A DNA stretch of 64,000 nt from Fibrobacter sp. Its GTDB lineage: Bacteria; Fibrobacterota; Fibrobacteria; Fibrobacterales; Fibrobacteraceae. The position numbers and the translations under genes are program-made. Positions 34,105 through 43,661 of this stretch are shown here, in pieces. The stretch spans positions 1 through 64,000 of the forward strand of contig JAFZOV010000145.1 in NCBI GenBank assembly GCA_017550445.1. Direction: 5' to 3'. Each line of letters opens with the position of its first letter. Within the stretch, counting starts at the first letter, position 1. The notes beneath the pieces are model-generated. The model searched no databases. It worked only from the letters and a program-made list of their open reading frames with translations, and was not told the DNA's origin.

Positions 34105-34917
34105 ATGCATATTGATTCTACTGATACTACTCTAAAACGTTATCTCGAAGATATTAGACGCACCGCTCCCCTCTCCCGTGAAGAAGAGCAGATTCTTTTC
34201 CAGAAAGCTAAAGAAGGCGACAAGATCGCCCGTAAGAAGCTTATTTCTGCAAACATGCGTTTTGTTTTGAAAGTCGCAATTCAATACCGTGGCTGTCCGA
34301 TTCCGCTGCCGGACTTGGTGAGCGAAGGCGCCATGGGTCTTGTTCGCGCTATCGAATCTTTTGAACACACTCGTGGCCTTAAGTTCATTAGTTACGGCGT
34401 GTGGTGGATTAAGGCTTACATCACCCGCGCTATTAACGAACAGGGCAACTTGATTCGCTTGCCGGCGAACCAGCACCTGCGCGTGCGCAAGGCTTTGCAC
34501 GAACAGAGCCGCGGTAAAGAAATCAACGAAGAAATCCGCGAACTTATCCAGATCGGTCAGCGCGGCGTTTCGTTCGACAGCCCGCTGAAGGCAGACTCCA
34601 AGGCCACATACGCCGAAGTGTTGCCCGATGGCACCGCAACGAACCCGGAAAACGAATCCGAAATCCAGAGCGTCGAAGCTTTGGCTCGCGACCTTATGGA
34701 ACAGCTCCCGGAACGCGAAGCCAAGGTGATTACCGGTATCTTCGGTATCAACCAGGAAGCTCCGCAGACGCTTCGCGAAGTGGGCGAATCCATGAACATT
34801 TCTCACGAACGTGTCCGTCAGCTGCGCGACCAGGCTCTCCGCCGTATCCGCAAGTACAACAGCAAGGAATTCTTGCAGGACAAGAAGGACGCTTTCTTAG
34901 CAGCGATTAATAAATAA
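34105..34917 (+). CDS. Sigma-70 family RNA polymerase sigma factor (group 1/2)
   Basis: 270 residues without region 1.1. Region 1.2 is TLKRYLEDIRRTAPLSREEE; region 2, DLVSEGAMGLVRAIESFEHT then RGLKFISYGVWWIKAYITRA, includes the -10 recognition helix; region 3 is reduced; region 4.2 ends MNISHERVRQLRDQALRRIR. It is as short as the Bacteroidetes-type primary sigma factor. A second factor (61709-62560) is closer to the usual RpoD sequence in region 2, so this one may be an alternative factor. TAAGG precedes the ATG. The sigma-54-type promoter suggests conditional expression. Confidence 0.93.
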   Translation: MHIDSTDTTLKRYLEDIRRTAPLSREEEQILFQKAKEGDKIARKKLISANMRFVLKVAIQYRGCPIPLPDLVSEGAMGLVRAIESFEHTRGLKFISYGVWWIKAYITRAINEQGNLIRLPANQHLRVRKALHEQSRGKEINEEIRELIQIGQRGVSFDSPLKADSKATYAEVLPDGTATNPENESEIQSVEALARDLMEQLPEREAKVITGIFGINQEAPQTLREVGESMNISHERVRQLRDQALRRIRKYNSKEFLQDKKDAFLAAINK

Positions 34918-34975
34918 TTAATCGCTGCCTATGACGCATGGGGCTCCGCGCTCTCATCCACATTCAAGCATTTAC

Positions 34976-35004
34976 AAAAACGGTCGCCGAATGGCGACCG
35001 TTTT
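34976..35004. terminator. Bidirectional Rho-independent terminator
   Basis: AAAAA, CGGTCGCC, loop GAAT, GGCGACCG, TTTT. It serves the sigma-factor gene on the plus strand and the large surface protein gene on the minus strand. Confidence 0.9.
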
Positions 35005-35040
35005 ACATTTAATTGTACAAGAGCTTCTTAGAATGTATGT

Positions 35041-35067
35041 CCCCGGACGCTTCGCGTCCAGGGTGAC
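35041..35067. repeat. Small hairpin repeat ending GGGTGACC
   Basis: GGACGC-TTC-GCGTCC (35045-35059) flanked by CCCC and AGGGTGACC. It lies just downstream of the stop codon at 35075 and resembles other short palindromes here that end in a TGAC word. Confidence 0.5.
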
Positions 35068-35074
35068 CAAGCAA

Positions 35075-38000
35075 CTACTTCTTGTGTTTCTTGCGGCGGA
35101 CACCCCACTTGTCCTTGATTTCTTCAACAATCTTCTTGTCTTCGTAGCGAACCACCATCTTGAACTGGACGTTGTAAACGCCGGTTCCCACGAAGCGACC
35201 CTTGTGATCCTTGAAGTTCCAGTTCACAAAGACCTTCTTGTCGGTTTCGAGGCAGTTGCCGCCGAACTTCGGGCTCTGGCAAGGCACCGTGATAATGGTG
35301 TCGTTCACGTACTGACCCAGGTGATCGAAGTAGTTCACGATAAAGGAGATATAAACATCTTCGGGCTTCAAGGAATCCAACACCGACGGGTCATAGGAAC
35401 CGTCATCAGAAACCTGGGCACGGTCCAAGAGCTGCGGCACAAAGCGTTCACCCAGTTGCACCAACTGTCCGAGAGCGCCTTCTTTTTCCATGTCTTCCTT
35501 GGTGGTGGAACCAGGCACATAGCGCAGGTTCACCGAGCTTACCGTCTGCAAGGTATAGGTCTTGCCGTCAGCATCTTCCCTCGGAGTATCATCATTGATA
35601 TCGAAGGTACCCATCTGAGTGGCTTCGACCAAGTGATTCAAGAGACCTCCGATAATGACCGACTGCGGATTTTCGCCAGCGACGTTACCGTAGTTATCCT
35701 TGATTGCATCCTTGGCGCCCTTATGCACCACAATGGAGTCACCCGGCATAATCGTGCCATCGCTACCGTTCAAGACAAGCTTTGCGGTACGGCCATCAGA
35801 AGACCAATCGATTCTCATGGGATTCAGCACATGCACCGAGTCACCATGGATATAGGAGAAGTAATCGGTCTCCTTCAGGTTCTTGGTCATAATCGGTTCC
35901 GAGAACACCACTACCAGCGTATCAACCTTCTTACCGTAGCTAAGCGTTGCGCTAGATACGATCGGCGACATCTTGTCGACCAGCGGAGCGGCCTCTTCGG
36001 TCACGAAGGTTTCTCCAAAGACCTTGTAGTAGGTGTAGATATTGGCCTGCGGCAGATCATCACTGATACTGGTGACACCCGTAGTGAGTCTGGTCGTCGA
36101 GATAACATCCCAGATAACGCGGGTCGGATCCTTCGGGTCAATCTTCATATCATCCGGCTGAGCCTGCAACTGAATCATCATGCCGCGATAGCTGTACCAC
36201 GGGAAGCTCATGTAGAGCGATTCATCGAGGTCATCCTTCGTCAGCTTCTTGTCAAATACGGCAACAATCTGATCCAGCACGCCATCGCCATCGGTATCCC
36301 AGTACTCCACGTTCTTGACCTGCGGGAATCTGTCGACCACCTGAACAGGAACTTCGCGTTCGTATTCGTCAGAAGTAATGTAGGGCAGGTTCGTGAAGGT
36401 TGCACCCGGATACAGCGACACGCTGTCCTTATTATTGCCCTTCAGCTTGAAGTCCTTTCCGACAAAGATGACGATATCCTTGGCTGGCATGTAAACCTTC
36501 TTGATCTGGTCCACATCGAAGCCATAACGTTCAGACATTTCGTGCTTGAGCATCACCATCATTTCGGGGATTTCGATATCAACCGGGAACAGGTCGATAT
36601 TGTACTGAACGAACAGGGAGTCCGTGCCCTTCGCGCTACGAATGGCAAAGGCATCCTTAATCACGTTGCTACCCACTTCAACAATCGGGGATTCACGCAC
36701 ATAACTTGCATCCGGACTGTTCTTGTCGATGTAAGATACAAGCGCCTTGGCATCCTTCGGGAACTTACCGACTGCCGGGATTCCCTTCAGATCCGAGACA
36801 TCGACAAGAATGCGGTCACGAGACTTATTCAGCTTGTAATCCACGCAATCCAGAACCTTGCCATCGATTACGAGCTGCACACCATCAAGGTCATAGCTAG
36901 AGGACAAGGTATCCTTCAGGAGGATTTCCACATAGTCCAAAGCCATGTCGCCATCGGTATCCTTGATGTAACCAACGTGGGTATCCGGAATCGGATCGTA
37001 GAAGTTAATGTTGTCGATAACCACCATTTCGTTATCGCCGAACACCTTAATGGAACCGCCCTGAACCACCTTGTCGGCAGTCACAAATATGGTGACAGAA
37101 CCATCGGCATTCACTTCGATTACATCGACCTTTTCACCCGTAGCCGGATTAATCAACTTGATATCGGAATTGGCTTCAATCTTCAAGTTCTCAGAAGAAC
37201 CGAAGTATTCCTTGACCTTCTTAGGATCCAAGGTAATGGCGACCACGTCACCCACCTTGGCGGAATCCAGGCCAGAATTATAGCGCAAATCCATGGGGAT
37301 ACCCGTAGGATCATTAGTCAGTCTATAGTTGTTGCCATTGATCTTGACAATCTTCGGGTCGCTAGGATCCGGATCCGTGGGAACAAGGACAACCGTCTTA
37401 GAAACAATGGAGTCACCCTTTTCAAAGCGTTCCACCGTCGGATACAGATCCAATCCGCTGTCGTCACCTTCTTCGTAATCTTCGGCTCCGTAGTACATTC
37501 TAGACGAGCTGGACTTACCGCCATCATCTTCGCCAGCACCAATGGACCTACTAGAAGAGGACTTGTCACCGTTATCTTCACCATTGCCGTTATCTCGGCT
37601 AGAAGAAGAACCGTTGCCATTGCTACCGCTGGAGCCGTTGCCACCATTGCCGCCGGAGCTCAAGTTAGATTCGCCACCGCTGCTGGTGCCATCGTTTCCG
37701 CTGCTACCGTTTTCGTTGCCGGAGCTGCCGCCCTGGCTATCAGAGCTGGAGCCATCGCCAGCGGAACTGTTACCATTGCTACCGGAGCTTCCGTTGTTGC
37801 TATCGGAGCTGCCACCATTACTATTGGAACTAGATCCATCGCCAGCGGAACTTGTACCATCGCCTGCAGAACTCAAATTAGAACCGTCGCTACTGGAATT
37901 TCCATTACCCGCAGAGCTCTGGTTCGTTCCGCCGCTGGAATTTCCGCCGTTGTTGGAGCTGGAGCTCTGCTTGCTGCTGCTGGACTTTGCACTGCTGGAG

Positions 38001-39370
38001 GATTCATGATATTCCACCAGCGAAGAGCTGCTCTGGGAGCTGCTAGAGAAATCTTCATCGCCACCGGAATGGCCGCCATCACGAATAACGCCCACACCCG
38101 AAAGCGGAGCCAAGTCATCAAGAGTGTTATCGATCCACTGCACATGAATCAACACATTGTCCTTAATCAATTTCTTGGGGTTTGCGGCAAAGTCCACAAA
38201 AATCATGTGACCCGTATTAGAGGCAACAAAAAGATGACCGTAACCATCCGTGGTACCCTGGTCCAAACGCCAACCCACGCCACTCGTTCTCGGCCCACTC
38301 AAATTCTGCTTAGATTCTACAAAGAAATATTCACGCAAGTCGATTTCTGCGACAACCTTCGCTTTGACGGTGCCATTTTCACGATACGGCTGAATCTGCA
38401 CAATCTTGGAACCACCGAACACAAAGATCGTCTTGGAATAGGAGTCATAAGCGCCGCCATGGGCACCTTCCAGCGAGTCAATCAATACCTTAGTACCCAC
38501 AGCCGTAATGACCTTGTCACCCACTTTGCCGCCATAAGTACTCTGGTTGCTGCTGGTCACAGTCGTCCAGGTCGTATCGGTAAATACGCCGAAGTAAGAA
38601 TCCTTGAGGTTGTTCTTCTGCGCACGTTCCTCTGCAGTACAGGCCCTGGTACCACCACCGGCTTCGCAACCACCGCCAAAGTAGTCAGAATGCGTAAAGA
38701 AGGCCGTTCCTTCGCCATCCCAAATCACAGTAGCGAGCTTTTTGTCGTTAGCATGTTTGGGGCCCTTCGGCTTAAGTTCCACCTTGTAACCGGTAGATGC
38801 AAAATTGCTGTTACTGGGATCGGTTTTCGTAGAGAATCGGAACAAATAGCCCGGAATACCGGCGGCCCACAGGTTATCGCCCTTCGGGTCCATCATCAAG
38901 TGCCAGAAACCTTCCGTGCTCTGCTGCGAATGCGGGTAAGAAGTCTTCACGAGGCACTTGCCACCTTTTTCCTTGGCCGTCTTGCTGACCTTGTAAATGG
39001 GCTGACCCTGACCAGCCACCAAGAGGTCGCCATCGGGGTGATGCACAATGCCGTCTGCACCATGAACGCCATCCGAATACTTACAAAGAATCTTCTTGTC
39101 GGAGGGTTTCATCAACAGATAGCCAGCGCCATCGTACAGGTAGCTGACACTTTTCACACGGTCGCCGAAATTAGCGCTGCCCTGGTCACCGTTCTCGTAC
39201 TTGGTATAGTACAAAGTCGCCTTGGTTGCGGCATGGGGAACGATGTCGCCAATCTGCTGAATCCAAATACCCGTCGCCGGGTTTTCCGGGGCAGGAATCT
39301 CGAAGTCTGCTGCAGAACCTGCAACCACAGACCATAAAAGCATCGATATGATTTTTGCTGAATTTCTCAT
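35075..39370 (-). CDS. Very large secreted protein with Ser/Gly linker and calcium-type repeats
   Basis: 1431 residues. A signal peptide (MRNSAKIISMLLWSVVAGSA) is followed by residues 20-430 that read like a beta-propeller of stored-data type (DGIVHHPDGDLLVAGQGQPI, HLMMDPKGDNLWAAGIPGYL). About 440-625 is a Ser/Gly/Asn spacer. From 640 on are Ig/cadherin-like segments with Asp-rich motifs DTDGDMALD (near 805) and DTDGDGVLD (near 1025), typical of calcium-binding thrombospondin type 3-like repeats. The last 100 residues resemble a FlgD-like/T9SS-type tail and are similar to the next gene. GAGGAT lies before the ATG. Adhesion or fibre binding is a guess. Confidence 0.8.
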   Translation of the reverse strand: MRNSAKIISMLLWSVVAGSAADFEIPAPENPATGIWIQQIGDIVPHAATKATLYYTKYENGDQGSANFGDRVKSVSYLYDGAGYLLMKPSDKKILCKYSDGVHGADGIVHHPDGDLLVAGQGQPIYKVSKTAKEKGGKCLVKTSYPHSQQSTEGFWHLMMDPKGDNLWAAGIPGYLFRFSTKTDPSNSNFASTGYKVELKPKGPKHANDKKLATVIWDGEGTAFFTHSDYFGGGCEAGGGTRACTAEERAQKNNLKDSYFGVFTDTTWTTVTSSNQSTYGGKVGDKVITAVGTKVLIDSLEGAHGGAYDSYSKTIFVFGGSKIVQIQPYRENGTVKAKVVAEIDLREYFFVESKQNLSGPRTSGVGWRLDQGTTDGYGHLFVASNTGHMIFVDFAANPKKLIKDNVLIHVQWIDNTLDDLAPLSGVGVIRDGGHSGGDEDFSSSSQSSSSLVEYHESSSSAKSSSSKQSSSSNNGGNSSGGTNQSSAGNGNSSSDGSNLSSAGDGTSSAGDGSSSNSNGGSSDSNNGSSGSNGNSSAGDGSSSDSQGGSSGNENGSSGNDGTSSGGESNLSSGGNGGNGSSGSNGNGSSSSRDNGNGEDNGDKSSSSRSIGAGEDDGGKSSSSRMYYGAEDYEEGDDSGLDLYPTVERFEKGDSIVSKTVVLVPTDPDPSDPKIVKINGNNYRLTNDPTGIPMDLRYNSGLDSAKVGDVVAITLDPKKVKEYFGSSENLKIEANSDIKLINPATGEKVDVIEVNADGSVTIFVTADKVVQGGSIKVFGDNEMVVIDNINFYDPIPDTHVGYIKDTDGDMALDYVEILLKDTLSSSYDLDGVQLVIDGKVLDCVDYKLNKSRDRILVDVSDLKGIPAVGKFPKDAKALVSYIDKNSPDASYVRESPIVEVGSNVIKDAFAIRSAKGTDSLFVQYNIDLFPVDIEIPEMMVMLKHEMSERYGFDVDQIKKVYMPAKDIVIFVGKDFKLKGNNKDSVSLYPGATFTNLPYITSDEYEREVPVQVVDRFPQVKNVEYWDTDGDGVLDQIVAVFDKKLTKDDLDESLYMSFPWYSYRGMMIQLQAQPDDMKIDPKDPTRVIWDVISTTRLTTGVTSISDDLPQANIYTYYKVFGETFVTEEAAPLVDKMSPIVSSATLSYGKKVDTLVVVFSEPIMTKNLKETDYFSYIHGDSVHVLNPMRIDWSSDGRTAKLVLNGSDGTIMPGDSIVVHKGAKDAIKDNYGNVAGENPQSVIIGGLLNHLVEATQMGTFDINDDTPREDADGKTYTLQTVSSVNLRYVPGSTTKEDMEKEGALGQLVQLGERFVPQLLDRAQVSDDGSYDPSVLDSLKPEDVYISFIVNYFDHLGQYVNDTIITVPCQSPKFGGNCLETDKKVFVNWNFKDHKGRFVGTGVYNVQFKMVVRYEDKKIVEEIKDKWGVRRKKHKK

Positions 39371-39393
39371 GTTCCTATCCTCTAAAAGAATCC

Positions 39394-42105
39394 TTATTTA
39401 GACCTCTTTGCAGAAATGCCCCATCTAAAGATTCTTTCAACCTTAAAGTCGCTTTTTGCACCGTAAACCTTAACTCTGAATTTTGCGAGATAAATACCGG
39501 CTCCCACCCTACGGCCATTGTCTGCACGCATGTTCCAACGAACGTAGAGTTTGTCCGGATTATCGAGGCAGTTGCCATCGAAGAATTCGTCATCGCAGGC
39601 AATGCTGCCCGAAGCGCCACCAACATAGTTGCCGATGTTGGTGTACACATAAAGTTCCCAATGGAGGCCAATGTCTTCCATGTTCGGCACAGACTGGCCA
39701 TTAGAATCATTTTGCATAATGGTCGAATAGCCGATATCCATGAGCACGCCCAGAGAGGACTGGTCTGACGCCTGCTTGGCATCCTTCACGTGTTCAATGG
39801 TAAAAGGCTTGACGCGGTCACTAAGTTCTTCGGCCTTGTTCAAGTCCGCAAAGGAATTCGTCTTCATGATAACGCGCGGGTCGCCTTCAACCATTACGGC
39901 CGGGGCAAGTTCAGAAACTCTGTTGCCCTTCTTGTCAACCAAGCCACTGGTAAAGTTGTCGAAGCGTACGGAATCCGCAGGATTCATACGGGAGGCAAGG
40001 TCTTCGCCCGCTTCCATGAACAGCGTCAGTTCGCGGCTGTCTTCGCTCCATTCCGAAGAACTCAAGCTGAAATGCACCCACTGACCATCGACATAGAATG
40101 CGAGACAGTTGTCAGAGAGGTTCACATTCTTCTGGTCCATGGCTTCGGAGAAGGTGATCTTGAACTTATCCGGTTCCATCATCTGGAAAGATTCCGGATT
40201 CAGGAAGGTAGAAGAAATTACCGGAGCCATGTAGTCGTTCATGCCATACAGCATTTCTTCTTCCGATTCCTTGCCTTCAACTGTAACCTTATTGGAAATC
40301 GAGGCATAGCCATATTCGATTTCGCCATCCTTCGAATAGGACTTGTCAATTCCTGTCAGCATTTTCTTAATGTCGTACTTTTCGGGATCAAGGGCAAAGC
40401 CAAGCAGCGTCCCGCCTTCCGAAATCGTGAGGTCGGCAAGATTCGGCTTGATAGCAACAAGTTCGCCATCATTGTCGAGCCAGTAGAAGGTGATATCCAT
40501 CTTCTTGAGATCGGCTTCGGTAATGGGAGTTTCAAAGCCGAGCGAGGTAGAATCCATGCGGCCATCGCCATCGCGGTCGTAGAAGCCGTTCTTGTCGTTG
40601 TCCACGTAAATGCGGCCGGCATTCTGCACCGGAACTTCCTGGTTGTTCTTGCTGGTGGGCACACCATCGGCAGCGGTGAGGATTCCATCGGGGCATTCCT
40701 TGTTGCTGCAGATTGTTTCGATCTTGAGCATGTCGCCAACAGACACCACACCAGAATTCACAACGAAGGCCCACTGGTTACCCTTCTTAGAGAAGGCCGT
40801 CACGTCGATGGCGTCACCGTTGAGTTTCAAACCACGACCGCTTGTCCAAGACGGATCCATATCCTTGTTGAAACGAACAATCAAGGTATCGGTATCGCCT
40901 TTGCCCTTAACCAAGGTAGCCGACTGAATGGCTGCGCCGATACTATCGGCAAGAGCGGTCTTCAGCGTATCGCAGCGATTACCGACCGAGCAGACATAAG
41001 CCTTTACAGCACCCGTTGCAGGATCCGTCTGCAGTTTAACATCCACACCGGGCAGTCCATACATGTCGCGATCTTTATTCGGCTTTTCTTCGCCACTGAA
41101 CTTTTTAAAGGACTCGTCGTCCGGCCAGCTGTAGTAGAAGCCCTTCACATCCATAGAATCAGTCTTACCGCCGAACCAAGTCGCAATGCTGTCGCCAATG
41201 CCGTCACCATCGGTGTCATAAATAGCGGCATTATCAAGAGTCGGCATGTCGGGGTTCGTGAACTGGTATTCACCGGGGAACGGATCAGTCAAAATAAACT
41301 TGGTGGTATCCTTCGGGTCTTTAAAAGCATTCATGCTGAAGGTCGAACCATCGGTAATGGCCTTGGGAGCAACCACCATGAACTTGCCCTTGCCCTTCTG
41401 GATATTGAGCCTGATGGTGTTGTCCGACAGTTTCAAATCTTCACCGCCTTCGCTCAGGAACTTCAGGTTCTGGCTTTCTCCAAAGGCTTCAAAATAAAAG
41501 GTTCTATCAAGAGCCGAATCAACGCGGTCTTTCGCCTTTCCAATGGGGATAATCGCTTCCACATCGACATGCATGGTATCACCCACTTCGAAGGAAAGCT
41601 TGGACACGTCGGTCACTTCTTTACCCTTGACATAATACTTGAGGTAGGGAACATAGAAGTTATAGACAAGGCTTACGATGGGATCCGTAGCAAAGGCATC
41701 ATCGGACGTTCCCAGCTGGAAGTTGTAGAGCTGGTAGTTACTCTTGATGCGCAACTTGACGAGGCCGGAATCTTCGTCGGCCTTAACAGCCTTGAGGTTA
41801 AAGATATCCGACGAATCCGCAGACAGCTGCAAAGTCAGAGTATCGCGGCCTACTTCCTTTTCTTGCGGAGCATAGACATAGAACGTGGCCCCCTTGATTG
41901 CATTCTTCTTGATAAGGGCGCTATCAGGAGGAACAACATAAAGGCTAGCTCCGCGACTATCAAAGATTCGATAGTACATGCAGCGCACGTCGGGCTTGCC
42001 AGTGTAGTTAATGCAATCAATGCTTTCGACACCCAAAGCACCCGTTGCAAGACCAAGCAACGATACCAAGACAAACGAAAGGATGTGACCTTTTATGAAC
42101 CGCAT
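39394..42105 (-). CDS. Large secreted paralogue with calcium-type repeats
   Basis: 903 residues from the ATG at 42105, where GAGG lies upstream and a clean signal peptide begins (MRFIKGHILSFVLVSLLGLA). The frame is open to 42165, but that DNA carries a promoter-like TATCTTTGG (42162-42170). Asp-rich DTDGDGIGDS and DRDGDGRMDS segments and the C-terminal block NCLDNPDKLYVRWNMRADNG parallel the downstream gene (NCLETDKKVFVNWNFKDHKG), so the two are paralogues sharing a tail. It lacks the Ser/Gly spacer and propeller. 23 bp separate the genes, so one mRNA is likely. Probably exported to the cell surface. Confidence 0.8.
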   Translation of the reverse strand: MRFIKGHILSFVLVSLLGLATGALGVESIDCINYTGKPDVRCMYYRIFDSRGASLYVVPPDSALIKKNAIKGATFYVYAPQEKEVGRDTLTLQLSADSSDIFNLKAVKADEDSGLVKLRIKSNYQLYNFQLGTSDDAFATDPIVSLVYNFYVPYLKYYVKGKEVTDVSKLSFEVGDTMHVDVEAIIPIGKAKDRVDSALDRTFYFEAFGESQNLKFLSEGGEDLKLSDNTIRLNIQKGKGKFMVVAPKAITDGSTFSMNAFKDPKDTTKFILTDPFPGEYQFTNPDMPTLDNAAIYDTDGDGIGDSIATWFGGKTDSMDVKGFYYSWPDDESFKKFSGEEKPNKDRDMYGLPGVDVKLQTDPATGAVKAYVCSVGNRCDTLKTALADSIGAAIQSATLVKGKGDTDTLIVRFNKDMDPSWTSGRGLKLNGDAIDVTAFSKKGNQWAFVVNSGVVSVGDMLKIETICSNKECPDGILTAADGVPTSKNNQEVPVQNAGRIYVDNDKNGFYDRDGDGRMDSTSLGFETPITEADLKKMDITFYWLDNDGELVAIKPNLADLTISEGGTLLGFALDPEKYDIKKMLTGIDKSYSKDGEIEYGYASISNKVTVEGKESEEEMLYGMNDYMAPVISSTFLNPESFQMMEPDKFKITFSEAMDQKNVNLSDNCLAFYVDGQWVHFSLSSSEWSEDSRELTLFMEAGEDLASRMNPADSVRFDNFTSGLVDKKGNRVSELAPAVMVEGDPRVIMKTNSFADLNKAEELSDRVKPFTIEHVKDAKQASDQSSLGVLMDIGYSTIMQNDSNGQSVPNMEDIGLHWELYVYTNIGNYVGGASGSIACDDEFFDGNCLDNPDKLYVRWNMRADNGRRVGAGIYLAKFRVKVYGAKSDFKVERIFRWGISAKRSK

Positions 42106-42242
42106 TGCAACCTCAATATAGCGACCAAACTCTGCAAACATTTCTTTGCAAACTATCAATACCAAAGATATGATTTTTTTTTAGAAAACGGACAACAAAA
42201 ATTTACGTTGTGACCCTAATCTCAAGGCGTTTCCAAAACGGA

Positions 42243-43412
42243 TTATTCCAAGTTGGAATAAGAATTCGCCAAATCCGTGACAATATCATCCATAAAAATC
42301 CAGCCGCGCCCCTCCAGGCGAAAGCAGGATTTACGTTGTAACAAATTTGACATAATTTCGTGTCTTAGGAAGCCCTTCGAAATCCATCGATCGCACACCG
42401 ACTTATCCAGGGAAATACCCATTTTTTGCAAATCTTCGGTCGAAATTCCCTTGGACTGCCGAAGGGACAGCCACAAAAACTCCAATATTGCGGCATCTTT
42501 ATCCAATTCATCTAAAGAAAGCCGGGATTTCGGGCAGTTTTCTTGCACATATTCACGCCAACGGGGATAAATTTCAGGGGCAAAATAACGCATTTTCCCC
42601 AAATAGCTGTGGGCGCCGGGGCCAAAACCAGCATATTCGCCACGATTCCAGTAATTTTGGTTGTGAACGCTTTCAAAACCCGGTCGGGCAAAATTCGAGA
42701 CTTCGTAGCGCATCAGGCCCTTTTTTTCAAGAATTTCGACACCGCCCGTGTACATGGCCTCGTACAGGTCCTCGTTTACAGTCAGCTCGCCACGGCTCAC
42801 CCTATGCCCTAGCCTAGAACGGGGCGATACATTCAATCCGTAAAAACTCACGTGATTCAGGGGAAAATCCGAAAGACGGTCCACGTCATCCAAGAACCCC
42901 TGCACACTTTGCCCCGGCAAGTCAAACATCAGATCCCCGTTCACCTGCAAATGGGGAACAGAGGTCAAAAGGCGCAGGGCTGCAATACCCGTTTCCACCG
43001 AATGGGCACGCCCCACCGTATTCAATATGGCAGGGTCAAAGCTCTGGAGACCAAGACTGACACGGTTTACGCCTAAATCCAGGGCATTTTGTACCGTTGC
43101 CTCGCTTGCCGATTCCGGGTTGAATTCCATGGAAACCTCTTTCAGCTTCGCAGAATCAACGCCTACCGACTTTAGGCAATCGAATATCTGACGCAAAAAT
43201 TCTGGCGGCAACTCCGAAGGAGTCCCTCCCCCTAAATAAAGCGTTTCGGCCGTCGAAAGCAGCCCCGGATGCAGCATCTCAAAACATACAATTTGCTTAC
43301 ACAACAAATCCGTGAACTCCCCGAAGAGTTTCGATTGCGACGGCATGACACGAAAATCGCAATAATCGCAAACTTTACGGCAAAACGGGATATGGATGTA
43401 AACGCCGAACAT
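42243..43412 (-). CDS. hemW: Radical SAM heme chaperone HemW
   Basis: 389 residues. The radical SAM cysteines are CRKVCDYCDF (C-X3-C-X2-C). The fourth Cys that marks true coproporphyrinogen dehydrogenase HemN is replaced by Phe two places on, so HemW is the better name. YLGGGTPSELPPEFL, EFNPES and RVSLGLQSFDPAIL are family blocks, and a HemN-type C-terminal domain follows (NYWNRGEYAGFGPGAHSYLG). Likely function: heme delivery to respiratory proteins. A single gene facing its own promoter region. Confidence 0.93.
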   Translation of the reverse strand: MFGVYIHIPFCRKVCDYCDFRVMPSQSKLFGEFTDLLCKQIVCFEMLHPGLLSTAETLYLGGGTPSELPPEFLRQIFDCLKSVGVDSAKLKEVSMEFNPESASEATVQNALDLGVNRVSLGLQSFDPAILNTVGRAHSVETGIAALRLLTSVPHLQVNGDLMFDLPGQSVQGFLDDVDRLSDFPLNHVSFYGLNVSPRSRLGHRVSRGELTVNEDLYEAMYTGGVEILEKKGLMRYEVSNFARPGFESVHNQNYWNRGEYAGFGPGAHSYLGKMRYFAPEIYPRWREYVQENCPKSRLSLDELDKDAAILEFLWLSLRQSKGISTEDLQKMGISLDKSVCDRWISKGFLRHEIMSNLLQRKSCFRLEGRGWIFMDDIVTDLANSYSNLE

Positions 43413-43474
43413 CTTTTTCTACAATTAAAAAATAAATAATACCTTTTTACCAAAATTTAGATTATATAAGAGGT

Positions 43475-43654
43475 ATGGGTGACAGGAAACGAAACAATTT
43501 CAAGAAAAAATTAAAGAAGCGGATTCCGCTCCTAATTTTTTTGACGTTGTCCACCACCATCTTCTTTTTGGCATCGGCCCTGCTACTGGACGAATCCTAC
43601 AAAGACATCATCATTATCGCCATGATCTGGGCGCTGCCGCTATTTATTCACTGA
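43475..43654 (+). CDS. Small two-span membrane protein upstream of a cyclase
   Basis: 59 residues: a very basic N-terminus (MGDRKRNNFKKKLKKR), a first span IPLLIFLTLSTTIFFLASAL, a short loop LLDESYKD and a second span IIIIAMIWALPLFIH. An AGAGG lies upstream but unusually close (1 nt). The stop is 7 nt before the cyclase ATG, so the two should be co-expressed. No family recognised; a partner or regulator of the cyclase is possible. Confidence 0.65.
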   Translation: MGDRKRNNFKKKLKKRIPLLIFLTLSTTIFFLASALLLDESYKDIIIIAMIWALPLFIH

Positions 43655-43661
43655 AGGTGCC

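Noticed and set aside
34931..39337. 1468-codon open frame on the plus strand
   Set aside because: It is antisense to the signal-peptide-bearing 1431-residue gene and its composition (His, Val and Ile rich, no motifs) is that of a shadow frame produced by the codon bias.
39790..42213. 807-codon frame on the plus strand
   Set aside because: Antisense to the secreted paralogue at 39394-42105; no recognisable domains.
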